DNA of 64,000 nt from Thiothrix winogradskyi (GCF_021650935.1 NZ_CP091244.1:868001-932000), one strand, 5' to 3'; numbered from the stretch's first letter, positions 18,021 through 28,283 are shown. Notes: generated from the letters alone by a model not told the origin. Program-made: numbers and translations.

Positions 18021-19723
18021 ATGTTGTTCTCTGCTGGCACATGCACCAGCCGTGGTATCGCAACGGGTTAGACGGTGAATACCGCCTACCGTGGGTTTAC
18101 TTGCATGGCATCAAAGATTACAGCGACATGGCGGCGCATCTGGAAAAACACAGCCGGATGCGCAGCGTGGTTAACTTTGCCCCGGTGTTGCTGGAGCAAA
18201 TCGACGATTACGCCCAGCAATTAAGTGCGTTCCTCAGCAACGCTACGCCGATGCAGGATAAGTTGTTGAATCTGCTGGCAGGGGTTGAACCCGTGCCAGC
18301 AGATACGGCAGCGCGTGCTGAATTGATCGCGGAATGCCAGCGTTGTCATGCGCCGACCATGATTCACTCGCACGCGCCATTTCAGCGCTTGTTCAAGATG
18401 ATTGGTGCCACCGATGAGTCGGGCATTGGCAGCAAACGCTTTCGTTGTTCCTTAGTGTATTTGAGTGATCAATTTTTTCTCGATTTGTTGACTTGGTATC
18501 ACTTGGCGTGGATGGGGCAGTCGTTGCAAGACTTACCCATTATTCAGCGCCTATTAGAACGGGGCAGCGAGTTCAGCGCGGCGGATCGGCGGGATTTGCT
18601 GGGCGTGATGCGTGATTGTCTGGCGGGTCTGATTCCGCGCTACCGCAAACTGGCGGAACGCGGGCAGGTGGAATTAGCCATGACGCCGTACATGCACCCG
18701 ATTGTACCCTTGCTCAATGATTTCAATAACCTGCGTTGTTCCTTGCCGGATGCACCCGTGCCGCAAACTAGGCATTACCCTGACGGCGAAGTGCGATCAC
18801 GCTGGCATTTGCAGCAAGGCATTGACGTATTCCAGCATTATTTCGGTTTGAAACCGCAAGGCGTGTGGTTGTCCGAAGGTGGAATTAGCGAAGACGCGGT
18901 AAGCCTGCTGGATGAGCTGGGGATTCGTTGGACGGCTTCCGGGGAAGGCGTGTGGCGTAACAGTTGCCGTTTATCAGGTTACGATGGTGAAGATGAACAC
19001 AGCAAACGCAGCTTGTTCATGCCGTATCAGCAAGTGGATAGCAAGGTGCGCGTGTTCTTCCGCGATGATGGTTTGTCGGATTTGATCGGCTTTAAGTACA
19101 GCACCTGGCACGCCCGCGATGCGGTGGCAGATTTCGTGCAACACTTGGAAAACATTGCGGTATTCCTGAATCACAATGCCTCCAATCAAGTGGTGTCGAT
19201 CATTTTGGATGGCGAAAATGCGTGGGAATATTACCCGAAAAACGGCGCGTATTTCCTCGATGCGCTGTATGCCGCGCTGAGCAATTCTGACCAAATCAAA
19301 ATGGTCACGTTTGCCGAAGCCAGTAACTTGCCGACGCGCACTATGCCTAAGATTTGTGCGGGCAGTTGGGTGTATGGCTCGTTCTCGACGTGGATTGGTT
19401 CGCCCGATAAAAACCGTGGGTGGGATTACCTTGCTGCCGCCAAAGTCGCCTTCGACGAGGTAATGGCAGCGGGTACGTTGGATACCCAACAGCAAACCCT
19501 CGCCAGCCGTCAGTTGGGGATTTGCGAAGGTTCTGACTGGTTCTGGTGGTTCGGCGATTACAATCCGGCGGATAGCGTGCGCGATTTCGAGCGCTTGTTC
19601 CGTCAGCAATTGCGCAAGCTGTATGAAATGTTGGGCGTGGATGCGCCTGAGTATCTGGATAAACCGATGTCGCAAGGTGGTGCAGGCGCTGAAAATGCGG
19701 GCACGATGCGTAGGAATACTTGA
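18002..19723 (+). CDS. Glycoside hydrolase family 57 glucanase
   Basis: A 573-residue GH57 protein. It starts with the GH57 N-terminal motif (LCWHMHQPWY), has the acid/nucleophile regions of the barrel (WLSEGGISEDAV in the position of the catalytic Glu motif, and the later DGENAWEYYP with the catalytic Asp region) and an alpha-helical C-terminal part. I choose the ATG at 18002 inside the end of glgC since homology begins there. GH57 members are alpha-amylases, amylopullulanases, 4-alpha-glucanotransferases or branching enzymes. With an authentic GH13 glgB in the operon, a glycogen-trimming or alpha-amylase-like role is more likely than branching, but the activity is not determined by sequence alone. 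Confidence 0.88.
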   Translation: MANGQLNVVLCWHMHQPWYRNGLDGEYRLPWVYLHGIKDYSDMAAHLEKHSRMRSVVNFAPVLLEQIDDYAQQLSAFLSNATPMQDKLLNLLAGVEPVPADTAARAELIAECQRCHAPTMIHSHAPFQRLFKMIGATDESGIGSKRFRCSLVYLSDQFFLDLLTWYHLAWMGQSLQDLPIIQRLLERGSEFSAADRRDLLGVMRDCLAGLIPRYRKLAERGQVELAMTPYMHPIVPLLNDFNNLRCSLPDAPVPQTRHYPDGEVRSRWHLQQGIDVFQHYFGLKPQGVWLSEGGISEDAVSLLDELGIRWTASGEGVWRNSCRLSGYDGEDEHSKRSLFMPYQQVDSKVRVFFRDDGLSDLIGFKYSTWHARDAVADFVQHLENIAVFLNHNASNQVVSIILDGENAWEYYPKNGAYFLDALYAALSNSDQIKMVTFAEASNLPTRTMPKICAGSWVYGSFSTWIGSPDKNRGWDYLAAAKVAFDEVMAAGTLDTQQQTLASRQLGICEGSDWFWWFGDYNPADSVRDFERLFRQQLRKLYEMLGVDAPEYLDKPMSQGGAGAENAGTMRRNT

Positions 19724-21153
19724 TGGGTGTACAAACGATTGGGCGTGCGGCGGGGGTGTTGTTACACCCCACTTCTTTGCCGAGCGGTAAATTGGATGCA
19801 GATGCGTACCGCTGGGTCGATTGGCTGGCAGATGCGGGTTTTAAGGTCTGGCAAATGTTGCCGCTGGGCGTGCCGTTGGCGGGGTTGTCGCCGTATCAAT
19901 GTGCGTCAGCATTCGCCGTAAACCCAGATCTATTTTCTTCGCCCCCTTCACCCCTTGCGGGGGAAGGGCTGGGGATGGGGGGAACGGCGCAGCCGTTTTC
20001 TTTCGATGCATGGTACGCCAACCAAAAACACTGGGTCGAAGACTACGCCCTGTTCATGGTGCTAAAACAGCAGTTCGATGGCAAGGAATGGGCTGAATGG
20101 TCAGTAGCGTTCCGCAGCCGCGATCCCAAAACGCTGTTCACGGCACGCGGCGAACACGCCGAAGCCCTCGCCGCCATTATCCACGAGCAATATGCTTGCT
20201 GGTTGCAATGGCAAGCCTTACGCACCTATGCTACTGAACGCGGTGTTGCTCTGTTCGGTGACATGCCGATTTTCGTCGCCTACGACAGCGCGGATGTGTG
20301 GGCAAACCCACAGCGTTTCCTGCTGGATGACAGCGGGACACCAACCGTGGTGACAGGCGTGCCGCCCGACTATTTCTCCGAAACAGGGCAACGCTGGGGC
20401 AATCCGCACTACGACTGGGCATACATGCAGACGGAAAACTTCCAGTGGTGGCAACAACGCCTCGCTTATCATTTTGAATTTTTCGATTTGGTACGGCTGG
20501 ATCATTTCCGTGGGCTAGAAGCAAGCTGGATGATTCCGGCGACCGAACCGACAGCCATCAACGGTTACTGGCAAAAGGTGGCAGGCGATGCGATGCTGGA
20601 AAGCTTGCAAGCGAGCATGGGTAATATTCCGCTGATTGCCGAAGATTTGGGGGTGATTACGCCCGATGTCACCGCTTTGCGTGACAAATACGGTTTGCCG
20701 GGCATGAGTGTATTGCAATTCGGCTTTGATCACTTTGACGATAACCCGCATAAGCCGCACAATGTGCGTGAGAATACCGTGTATTACACCGGTACACACG
20801 ATAATGACACCTTGCAAGGTTGGTTCACCGGTCTGAATACGGATGCCCAGCGCCACGTCATGGGGGTGCTGGGTATTGAGGCTGCTTCACAGGTGACAGA
20901 TACTATGCTGGACACGATTTTTGCCAGCCGTGCGTTGTTAGCCATTATTCCATTACAAGATTTACTGCATTTAGGTAGCGATGCCCGCATGAATACCCCC
21001 GGTACGGTGGAGGGTAATTGGGCATGGCGCTTCGACTGGTCAGACATACCGGCAACTCTGGCATCACAATTGCATGAAAAACTACAGGGACACCAGCGAA
21101 ATGAACGAGAACTTGCGTCGGATACAACAAGGCACACATCACGACCCGTTTGA
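19723..21153 (+). CDS. malQ: 4-alpha-glucanotransferase (amylomaltase) with a small in-frame insertion
   Basis: GH77 disproportionating enzyme that transfers maltodextrin segments and releases glucose. It is 476 residues from the ATG in the TGATG overlap with the GH57 gene. The family is evident from GVLLHPTSLPS at the start, LPLGVPLAGLSPYQ, VRLDHFRGLEASW with the catalytic Asp, and LIAEDLGVITPDV with the acid/base Glu. About 15-18 residues rich in Pro/Gly just after NPDLF come from an interspersed repeat (19942-19980) and keep the frame. The C-terminus overlaps the start of glgB by about 50 nt. Confidence 0.93.
   Translation: MGVQTIGRAAGVLLHPTSLPSGKLDADAYRWVDWLADAGFKVWQMLPLGVPLAGLSPYQCASAFAVNPDLFSSPPSPLAGEGLGMGGTAQPFSFDAWYANQKHWVEDYALFMVLKQQFDGKEWAEWSVAFRSRDPKTLFTARGEHAEALAAIIHEQYACWLQWQALRTYATERGVALFGDMPIFVAYDSADVWANPQRFLLDDSGTPTVVTGVPPDYFSETGQRWGNPHYDWAYMQTENFQWWQQRLAYHFEFFDLVRLDHFRGLEASWMIPATEPTAINGYWQKVAGDAMLESLQASMGNIPLIAEDLGVITPDVTALRDKYGLPGMSVLQFGFDHFDDNPHKPHNVRENTVYYTGTHDNDTLQGWFTGLNTDAQRHVMGVLGIEAASQVTDTMLDTIFASRALLAIIPLQDLLHLGSDARMNTPGTVEGNWAWRFDWSDIPATLASQLHEKLQGHQRNERELASDTTRHTSRPV
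19942..19980. repeat. Short palindromic interspersed repeat inserted in malQ
   Basis: A GC-rich, partly self-complementary stretch (begins cccccttcaccccttgcggg, then a G-rich half) that translates as PPSPLAGEGLGMGG. I recognise this peptide signature from repeat-derived inserts in many bacterial proteins. It is a different repeat family from the one in fmt. Confidence 0.65.
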
Positions 21154-23269
21154 TTGGCTGGGATGGCATCCGCTACCGGATGGCAACCAGGTGCTGCGTA
21201 CTTTCATGCCTGCCGCTGAAGCGGTTGAAGTCGTCGGGCATGGATTGATGACACGCTTGGAAGGTACTGATTGTTTTGAAGCGAAGCTACCCTCTGCAAC
21301 TGACACCACTCCTTCGCATCCCGCCCTACGCTGGCAGGACAAACAATCGGGCAACTGGCACGATGCCGTCTGTCCCTATACGTTTCCTCCACAGGTGGGC
21401 GACCTTGATTTGCATCTCCTTGGTCAAGGTCGCCATCACCACGCTTGGAAAGTTCTCGGTTCTCATGCGACCAGCGTTGACGGTATCGCAGGCACACGGT
21501 TTGCGGTGTGGGCTCCAGCGGTCAAGCGCGTCAGCGTGATCGGCGATTTCAATGCATGGGACGGGCGGCGTCACCCGATGCGAGTGCGCGGTGATTCCGG
21601 CGTGTGGGAAATTTTCATCCCCGGCATTGCAGTCGGCACTTCTTACAAATACGAAATCCTCAACCGTCACGATGCCATTGTGGTCAAAACCGACCCGTAT
21701 GCGCAGCAGATGTTCATGCGCCCCGAAACCACTTCCCGCGTTCCCAATGATGTGCCGCACCCTTGGCAAGATAGCGCGTGGATTAGCGCCCGCGAACAGT
21801 TCGATTGGCAACACCAGCCGATGAGCGTGTACGAATTGCACCCCGGTTCATGGCGCAAACACCCGGATGGGCGTTTTTATTCGTGGGCGGAACTCACGGA
21901 AACGCTGATTCCTTACGTCACCGACTTAAATTACACCCACATCGAATTAATGCCGGTCGCGGAACACCCGCTGGATGAATCGTGGGGTTATCAAGTGTCG
22001 GGCTATTACGCCCCCACCGCCCGTTACGGCACGCCAGATGATTTCCGCGCATTCGTGGATGCCTGCCACGTCGCGGGGCTTGGCGTATTGCTGGATTGGG
22101 TTCCGGCGCATTTCCCCAAAGATGATTTTGCGCTGGCAAAATTTACCGGCGAACCGCTTTACGAACACGCTGACCCGCGTCGCGGCGAACATCAGGATTG
22201 GGGGACACTAATTTTCGATTTCGGGCGCAATGAGGTGAAAAACTTCCTGATTTCCAATGCGCTGTATTGGATTGATGAATTCCACATCGACGGGCTGCGG
22301 GTGGATGCGGTCGCGTCGATGCTGTATTTGGACTATTCGCGCAAAGCTGGAGAATGGTTGCCGAATCAGTATGGAGGACGCGAAAACATTGAAGCGATTG
22401 CGTTTTTGCGCGAAATGAATACCGTGGTGCATGGCTATTTCCCTGGCGTATTGACGATTGCGGAAGAATCCACGTCATGGCCTGCGGTATCGCGCCCGGT
22501 GGAAATCGGCGGTTTGGGTTTCAGCATGAAATGGAACATGGGTTGGATGAACGACAACCTCAAGTACATTGAGCAAAACCCCGTGCATCGTAAATACCAC
22601 CATAACTTGCTAACGTTTAGCCAGATTTATGCGTATTCGGAAAATTTCGTGCTGCCGCTGTCACACGATGAAGTGGTGCATTTGAAGCACAGTATGCTGG
22701 ATAAAATGCCGGGTGATTACTGGCAAGCCTTTGCGAATCTGCGGCTGTTTTATGCATGGCATTACGCGCACCCCGGTAAAAAGTTGTTGTTTATGGGCAG
22801 TGAATTCGGGCAATGGGCAGAATGGAACGTGAAAAAAGAGCTGGATTGGGCGTTATGCCAGTTTCCGGCGCATGACAGCATTCGCCATGTATTGCGCGAT
22901 TTGAACCGGCTGTACCGTGATTTGCCCGCCTTGCACCACTACGATTTTGACGGGCGCGGCTTTCAGTGGATTGATTGCCATGATTCCGATCAATCGGTGT
23001 TGAGTTTGATCCGGCACGGTGAAAATCCTGATGATCAGTTGATTATATTGCTAAACTTTACCCCTGTACCCCGTTACGCTTACCGTATTGGGGTTCCCGC
23101 TGCTGCGAGCTACCGCGAAGTGCTGAATACCGATTCGGAATACTACGGCGGGAGCAATTGCGGCAATGCGGGCATGATTCCGGTGCAACCTCATGCTTGG
23201 ATGGGGTTTGAGCATTCGGTCGAAGTCACCTTGCCGCCATTGGCGGCGCTATTTTTACAAGCGTGCTGA
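21101..23269 (+). CDS. glgB: 1,4-alpha-glucan branching enzyme
   Basis: Creates alpha-1,6 branches in glycogen; GH13 family with an N-terminal N1 and CBM48 domain (FAVWAPAVKRVSVIGDFNAWDG). Catalytic residues are visible: nucleophile Asp in GLRVDAVASMLY, acid/base Glu in TIAEEST, and the transition-state Asp in LSHDEVVHLK. About 722 residues from the ATG at 21101, preceded by AGGGA; an upstream ATG at 21074 adds nine residues and cannot be excluded. The start lies inside the end of malQ, and the stop directly abuts the glgA ATG. Confidence 0.95.
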   Translation: MNENLRRIQQGTHHDPFDWLGWHPLPDGNQVLRTFMPAAEAVEVVGHGLMTRLEGTDCFEAKLPSATDTTPSHPALRWQDKQSGNWHDAVCPYTFPPQVGDLDLHLLGQGRHHHAWKVLGSHATSVDGIAGTRFAVWAPAVKRVSVIGDFNAWDGRRHPMRVRGDSGVWEIFIPGIAVGTSYKYEILNRHDAIVVKTDPYAQQMFMRPETTSRVPNDVPHPWQDSAWISAREQFDWQHQPMSVYELHPGSWRKHPDGRFYSWAELTETLIPYVTDLNYTHIELMPVAEHPLDESWGYQVSGYYAPTARYGTPDDFRAFVDACHVAGLGVLLDWVPAHFPKDDFALAKFTGEPLYEHADPRRGEHQDWGTLIFDFGRNEVKNFLISNALYWIDEFHIDGLRVDAVASMLYLDYSRKAGEWLPNQYGGRENIEAIAFLREMNTVVHGYFPGVLTIAEESTSWPAVSRPVEIGGLGFSMKWNMGWMNDNLKYIEQNPVHRKYHHNLLTFSQIYAYSENFVLPLSHDEVVHLKHSMLDKMPGDYWQAFANLRLFYAWHYAHPGKKLLFMGSEFGQWAEWNVKKELDWALCQFPAHDSIRHVLRDLNRLYRDLPALHHYDFDGRGFQWIDCHDSDQSVLSLIRHGENPDDQLIILLNFTPVPRYAYRIGVPAAASYREVLNTDSEYYGGSNCGNAGMIPVQPHAWMGFEHSVEVTLPPLAALFLQAC

Positions 23270-24712
23270 ATGAAACTACTGTTTGTTGCGAGTGAAGCCT
23301 ACCCCTTGGTAAAAACGGGTGGCTTGGGGGATGTTGCGTACAGTTTGCCGGTGGCGTTGCACAAAGCCGAGGTGGATGTGCGGCTGTTGTTGCCCGGCTA
23401 CCGCGATTTATTGCGTAAATTGCGGAGCGTGCGGATTCTGGGTTGGTTGGAACTGCAAGGTGCGGGGCAAATACACACGGTGCGAATGCTGGAAAGCCAG
23501 CATCCCGATTACCCGTTCCCGCTGTGGATTGTGGATTGCCCCGCGCTGTTTGATCGCCCCGGCAACCCGTATTTGCAACCGAATGGCTACGACTGGGCGG
23601 ATAATGTCGAGCGCTACACCGTGTTTGCACGGGCAGCGGCGGAACTGGCACGGGATGCGTTGCAACTGGACTGGACACCGGATGTGGTTCACGCCCACGA
23701 CTGGCAAACCGGCTTAGTGCCTGCATTTCTGGATATGCTGCCGCAACGCCCGCAGCGGATTTTCACTATCCATAATCTGGCTTACGGCGGGCATTTTTCA
23801 CAGGCCGATTTCACCAGCTTACACTTGCCAAGCTATTGGTGGTCAGCGGAAGGCGCGGAATTCTACGGCGGCTTTTCGATGCTGAAAGCAGGCATTGTGT
23901 ATTCGGATGCCGTCACCACGGTCAGCCCGACGTATGCGCGGGAAATCTGTACGCCCGCGTTTGGTTACGGCATGGATGGTTTGCTGCAATCGCGCAGTTA
24001 CAAGTTGCGCGGCATCCTCAATGGCATTGATAACGATATTTGGAATCCGGCAACCGATGCGTATTTGCCTGCACATTACAGTGTTGAGCAAGTCCAGCCG
24101 GGCAAAAGCCTGAATAAAGCCGCGCTGTTGCGGCGCTTTGGGGTGCAGGATCCTGATTCGCATCTGCCATTCCCTTTGCTGGGCATGGTGAGCCGTTTGG
24201 TGGAACAGAAAGGCGTGGATCTGGTGATTAACGCGATTCCCGATTTACTTGCCACCACCGATGCCCGCTTTGCGCTGATTGGGGCGGGACATGGCTATTT
24301 TGAACAACGCTTGCGGGATTTGGCGGCACAACACCCCAATCGCGTGTTTGTGTTCATCGGCTATGACGAGCAATTTGCGCACTTGCTGGAAGCGGGCGCG
24401 GATATGTTCTTGATGCCCTCGCGCTTTGAGCCGTGTGGGCTGAACCAGATGTACAGCTTGCGCTATGGCACGCCACCGATTGTGCTGCATACCGGTGGCT
24501 TGGCGGATACGGTGACGGATGGTGTGGATGGCTTCGTACTCCACGAACCGATTACCAGCGCCTTGAAAGGCACAATCCTGCGGGCAATTGACTGTTTCTA
24601 TCAGCCAGCCTTGTGGCAGCAATTACAAACAACCGGCATGAAACATGCATTCGGATGGGATAACAGCGCGACAGAATATCTGGCGCTATACAACAAAGGA
24701 GCAACCGCATGA
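23270..24712 (+). CDS. glgA: Glycogen synthase (ADP-glucose)
   Basis: Extends alpha-1,4-glucan from ADP-glucose; GT5 family, 480 residues. The ADP-glucose binding KTGGLGDV motif is near residue 15, HAHDWQTGL is in the N-terminal half, and the C-terminal GT-B half carries VSRLVEQKGVDL and the PSRFEPCGLNQMYSLRYG donor-site motif. It begins immediately after the glgB stop and overlaps glgP by 4 nt. Confidence 0.96.
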   Translation: MKLLFVASEAYPLVKTGGLGDVAYSLPVALHKAEVDVRLLLPGYRDLLRKLRSVRILGWLELQGAGQIHTVRMLESQHPDYPFPLWIVDCPALFDRPGNPYLQPNGYDWADNVERYTVFARAAAELARDALQLDWTPDVVHAHDWQTGLVPAFLDMLPQRPQRIFTIHNLAYGGHFSQADFTSLHLPSYWWSAEGAEFYGGFSMLKAGIVYSDAVTTVSPTYAREICTPAFGYGMDGLLQSRSYKLRGILNGIDNDIWNPATDAYLPAHYSVEQVQPGKSLNKAALLRRFGVQDPDSHLPFPLLGMVSRLVEQKGVDLVINAIPDLLATTDARFALIGAGHGYFEQRLRDLAAQHPNRVFVFIGYDEQFAHLLEAGADMFLMPSRFEPCGLNQMYSLRYGTPPIVLHTGGLADTVTDGVDGFVLHEPITSALKGTILRAIDCFYQPALWQQLQTTGMKHAFGWDNSATEYLALYNKGATA

Positions 24713-27210
24713 CAGAACACTTTTCACAGCACATCCCGTATGTCGCCGTACCGCTAGACCCATTATCCAATGACGCAGAAACCTTAGGCGCTGATTTCCA
24801 GCGTTACCTCTCGTACCACTTGGGGCGTTTTCAGGGTTGCAAGCCGGTGTACTTGTATCAGGCATTGGCGTACACCTTACGGGATCGTTTAATGGTGAAC
24901 TGGCGTAAGACTTGGGGCGAATACCTGCAACCGGGGCGTCGCCGCGCTTACTATATGTCGCTGGAATTTTTGATCGGGCGTTCGCTTGGCAATAATTTGT
25001 TGAATCTGGATATTTGCGAACCTACGAAAAGTGCGTTGTTGAACTATTGCACCGACATGGAGGAAGTGTCTTCGCAAGAACCCGATGCGGGTTTGGGGAA
25101 TGGCGGTTTGGGGCGTTTGGCAGCGTGCTTTATGGACAGTTGCGCCACGCTGGGCTTGCCGGTAGTGGGTTATGGGATTCGCTACGAATATGGCATGTTC
25201 CGCCAGCACATCGACAACGGCTACCAAGTTGAAGACCCCGACCATTGGTTGCGCGACCCGAACCCGTGGGAATTGGAGCGTGCTGAATACAGCCAGCGGG
25301 TGCAATTCGGCGGTCATACCGAACATTTTCTTGATCACAGCGGCAAGCAGCGGGTACGCTGGGTCGGCACGAATGACGTGCTGGCTGTGCCGTTTGATAT
25401 GCCGGTTTCCGGCTATAAAAACGATACCGTGAACACCTTGCGTTTGTGGAAAGCAACAGCGACGGATGAATTCAACCTCGACGAATTCAACGCGGGCAGT
25501 TACACCGAAGCGGTCGAAGCTAAAAACCACGCTGAACACATTTCAATGGTGCTGTACCCTAATGACAGCAGTGAAAACGGCAAGGAATTGCGCTTACGCC
25601 AGCAATATTTCCTTGCCTCTGCCAGTTTGAAAGACGCGATTCGTTTGTGGGAACGTCAGGGTAATTACGATTACACCAAGTTTGCGGCTGAACACGTTTT
25701 CCAGATGAACGATACGCACCCGACTATTGCGGTCGCGGAATTGATGCGCATTTTGATGGATGAGAAAGGCTTGGGTTGGGATGAAGCCTGGGCGATTACG
25801 TCTAACTGCATGGCGTACACCAACCACACGTTGTTGCCAGAAGCATTGGAACGTTGGGCAGTACATTTGTTTGCCAAATTGTTACCCCGCTTGCTGGAAA
25901 TTATTTATGAAATCAATGCGCGTTTCTTGCGCCAAGTGGCAATGAAATGGCCGGGTGATACCGAACGTCAGCGCCGCATGTCGATCATCGAAGAAGGTGG
26001 TTCGCAACAAGTACGTATGGCTTGGCTGGCGATTGTGGGTAGCTTCTCGGTGAATGGCGTGGCAGCGTTGCATTCGCAATTGCTGGTGGATGGGCTGTTC
26101 CACGATTTCTACCAGCTCTGGCCGGAAAAATTCAATAACAAAACCAATGGCGTAACCCCACGGCGTTGGGTGGCACATGCCAACCCCGGCATGACAGCGT
26201 TGATTAGCGAACACATTGGTACAGACTGGGTGCGCGATTTGAGCCAATTGGAAAAGCTCAAGCCGTTGGCAGCACCCGAATACACCGCGTTTCATGCGCA
26301 ATGGCAGGCGGTGAAATACGCCAACAAGCAGCGCTTAGCCGCATTGGTGAAAAAGGAATGCGGGGTCGATTTCAACCCGAATGCCTTGTTCGATGTGCAG
26401 GTGAAACGGATTCACGAGTACAAACGTCAGTTGCTGAATCTGTTGCACGTGGTGCATTTGTACCGCCGCATCAAACTCGGCAAGCTGGATAACTGGGCGG
26501 ATCGCTGTGTGTTGATCGGTGGGAAAGCCGCGCCTGGTTACGCGATGGCAAAACGCATTATCAAGTTGATCAACAGCGTGGCGGAAGTGGTCAACAATGA
26601 CCCTGATGTGGATGGGCGCTTGAAAGTTGCCTTCATCCCCAACTATCGGGTGTCGAGCATGGAGATTATTGCGCCTGCCGCGAATTTGTCCGAACAAATT
26701 TCCACCGCAGGCAAGGAAGCATCCGGCACGGGCAATATGAAGTTCATGATGAACGGCGCGTTGACCATCGGCACGTATGACGGCGCGAATATCGAAATTC
26801 TGGAAGCGGTTGGCGAACCGAACTTCTTCCTGTTCGGCTTGCGGGCGGATGATGTGGAGGAATTACGTCACTGCTACCGCCCTTGGCATTACGTTGAGCA
26901 GGATGAGGATTTACGCGGGGTGATTGAGCTGATTCGCTGTGGTCACTTCAATATGACCGAACCGGGCATTTTCGATATGGTATTGGATGCGCTGCTCAGC
27001 CCGCACGACCCGTGGATGACGCTGGCGGATTTCCGCAGCTACGTGAATGCGCAGGAACAGGTATCAGTGGCCTGGCAAGATCAGGCGCACTGGACGCGCA
27101 TGAGTATTCTGAATACGGCGAGCAGCGGGTTCTTCTCCACTGACCGCACGATGGCAGAATATAACCGCGAGATTTGGAAGCTGAAGCCGGGGAATGGCAA
27201 CGGGGATTGA
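24709..27210 (+). CDS. glgP: Glycogen phosphorylase
   Basis: Releases glucose-1-P from glycogen or maltodextrin; GT35 family, 833 residues. The PLP-binding signature EASGTGNMKFMMNGAL with the Schiff-base Lys is present, as are the family segment GNGGLGRLAACFMDS and the NGVTPRRW motif. It is the last gene of the operon, ending 12 bp from the convergent ispH. With glgC, glgA, glgB, malQ, the GH57 enzyme and glk it completes a synthesis-and-breakdown set. Confidence 0.96.
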   Translation: MTEHFSQHIPYVAVPLDPLSNDAETLGADFQRYLSYHLGRFQGCKPVYLYQALAYTLRDRLMVNWRKTWGEYLQPGRRRAYYMSLEFLIGRSLGNNLLNLDICEPTKSALLNYCTDMEEVSSQEPDAGLGNGGLGRLAACFMDSCATLGLPVVGYGIRYEYGMFRQHIDNGYQVEDPDHWLRDPNPWELERAEYSQRVQFGGHTEHFLDHSGKQRVRWVGTNDVLAVPFDMPVSGYKNDTVNTLRLWKATATDEFNLDEFNAGSYTEAVEAKNHAEHISMVLYPNDSSENGKELRLRQQYFLASASLKDAIRLWERQGNYDYTKFAAEHVFQMNDTHPTIAVAELMRILMDEKGLGWDEAWAITSNCMAYTNHTLLPEALERWAVHLFAKLLPRLLEIIYEINARFLRQVAMKWPGDTERQRRMSIIEEGGSQQVRMAWLAIVGSFSVNGVAALHSQLLVDGLFHDFYQLWPEKFNNKTNGVTPRRWVAHANPGMTALISEHIGTDWVRDLSQLEKLKPLAAPEYTAFHAQWQAVKYANKQRLAALVKKECGVDFNPNALFDVQVKRIHEYKRQLLNLLHVVHLYRRIKLGKLDNWADRCVLIGGKAAPGYAMAKRIIKLINSVAEVVNNDPDVDGRLKVAFIPNYRVSSMEIIAPAANLSEQISTAGKEASGTGNMKFMMNGALTIGTYDGANIEILEAVGEPNFFLFGLRADDVEELRHCYRPWHYVEQDEDLRGVIELIRCGHFNMTEPGIFDMVLDALLSPHDPWMTLADFRSYVNAQEQVSVAWQDQAHWTRMSILNTASSGFFSTDRTMAEYNREIWKLKPGNGNGD

Positions 27211-27222
27211 TATTATCCCTCC

Positions 27223-28161
27223 TTAATCCCGCCGCAAGGCTTTCGGCAGCACAAACGACACATTTTCGGTGATGCCCGAATCCTGCACGCGCACCTTCGC
27301 CCCGTGCGCTTGCAGGTGGGCAATCACGCCTTCCACCAACACTTCGGGGGCAGATGCGCCAGCGGTTACACCGACGTTACGCTTACCTTCCAGCCATTCG
27401 GCACGAATGTCTTCCGCACCATCAATCAAGTAAGCGGGCGTGCCGCGCTTTTCGGCAATTTCACGCAAACGGTTAGAATTAGAGCTATTGGGTGAACCCA
27501 CAACCAGAATCATATCGCTTTCATCCGCGAGCTTTTTGAGCGCATCCTGACGGTTTTGGGTAGCGTAGCAAATGTCGTCTTTTTTCGGGCCAATAATGGC
27601 GGGGAATTTGGCACGCAAAGCGTCAATCACGATGGAAGCATCGTCCACGGATAACGTGGTTTGGGTGACGAACGCCAGTTTTTCGGGATTGTTCACCGTC
27701 AGTTCCGCCACTTCCTGCGGGGAATCGACGCGGTAAACTGCGCCACCGAACGCGGTGTCGTATTGTCCCATCGTGCCTTCGACTTCGGGGTGGTTTTTGT
27801 GTCCGATGAGGATGGTTTCGCGCCCTTCGCGGCTGTAACGCATTACTTCGATATGCACTTTCGTCACCAGCGGGCAGGTGGCATCGAATACTTTCAAACC
27901 ACGGCGTTTGGCTTCTTGCTGTACTGCGAGCGACACGCCGTGAGCGCTGAAAATGACGGTGGCATCATCCGGCACTTCGTCGAGTTCTTGCACGAAAATC
28001 GCGCCTTTTTCCCGTAAGTTGTTCACCACAAAGCGGTTATGCACGACTTCGTGACGCACGTAGATGGGTGCGCCGAGGATTTCCAAGGCGCGGTCGACGA
28101 TTTCGATAGCGCGGTCAACACCGGCACAAAATCCGCGTGGGTTGGCGAGAATGGCTTGCAT
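27223..28161 (-). CDS. ispH: 4-hydroxy-3-methylbut-2-enyl diphosphate reductase
   Basis: Last step of the MEP isoprenoid pathway, a 4Fe-4S enzyme. The three cluster cysteines are in NPRGFCAGVDRAI, DATCPLVTKVH and DDICYATQNRQ; the diphosphate-binding GSPNSSNSNRL is also present. The frame is open upstream to 28263 but the conserved start MQAILANPRGFCAG begins at 28161, giving 312 residues. It converges with glgP and diverges from the defence-island helicase. Confidence 0.95.
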   Translation of the reverse strand: MQAILANPRGFCAGVDRAIEIVDRALEILGAPIYVRHEVVHNRFVVNNLREKGAIFVQELDEVPDDATVIFSAHGVSLAVQQEAKRRGLKVFDATCPLVTKVHIEVMRYSREGRETILIGHKNHPEVEGTMGQYDTAFGGAVYRVDSPQEVAELTVNNPEKLAFVTQTTLSVDDASIVIDALRAKFPAIIGPKKDDICYATQNRQDALKKLADESDMILVVGSPNSSNSNRLREIAEKRGTPAYLIDGAEDIRAEWLEGKRNVGVTAGASAPEVLVEGVIAHLQAHGAKVRVQDSGITENVSFVLPKALRRD

Positions 28162-28283
28162 GAGCGTTCCGTCTGTCAGTGATGGTTGAATAGCGATACT
28201 GTAACGAAATGCGGGTTGCAGTGCTATTTTCCAGTATGGTTGTGTTTCGCTATTTGTGTACAAATAACACTCCGAGATATTTC

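Noticed and set aside
28162..28263. Longer N-terminus of IspH
   Set aside because: The conserved start is MQAILANPRGFCAG at 28161; the upstream codons look like intergenic DNA.
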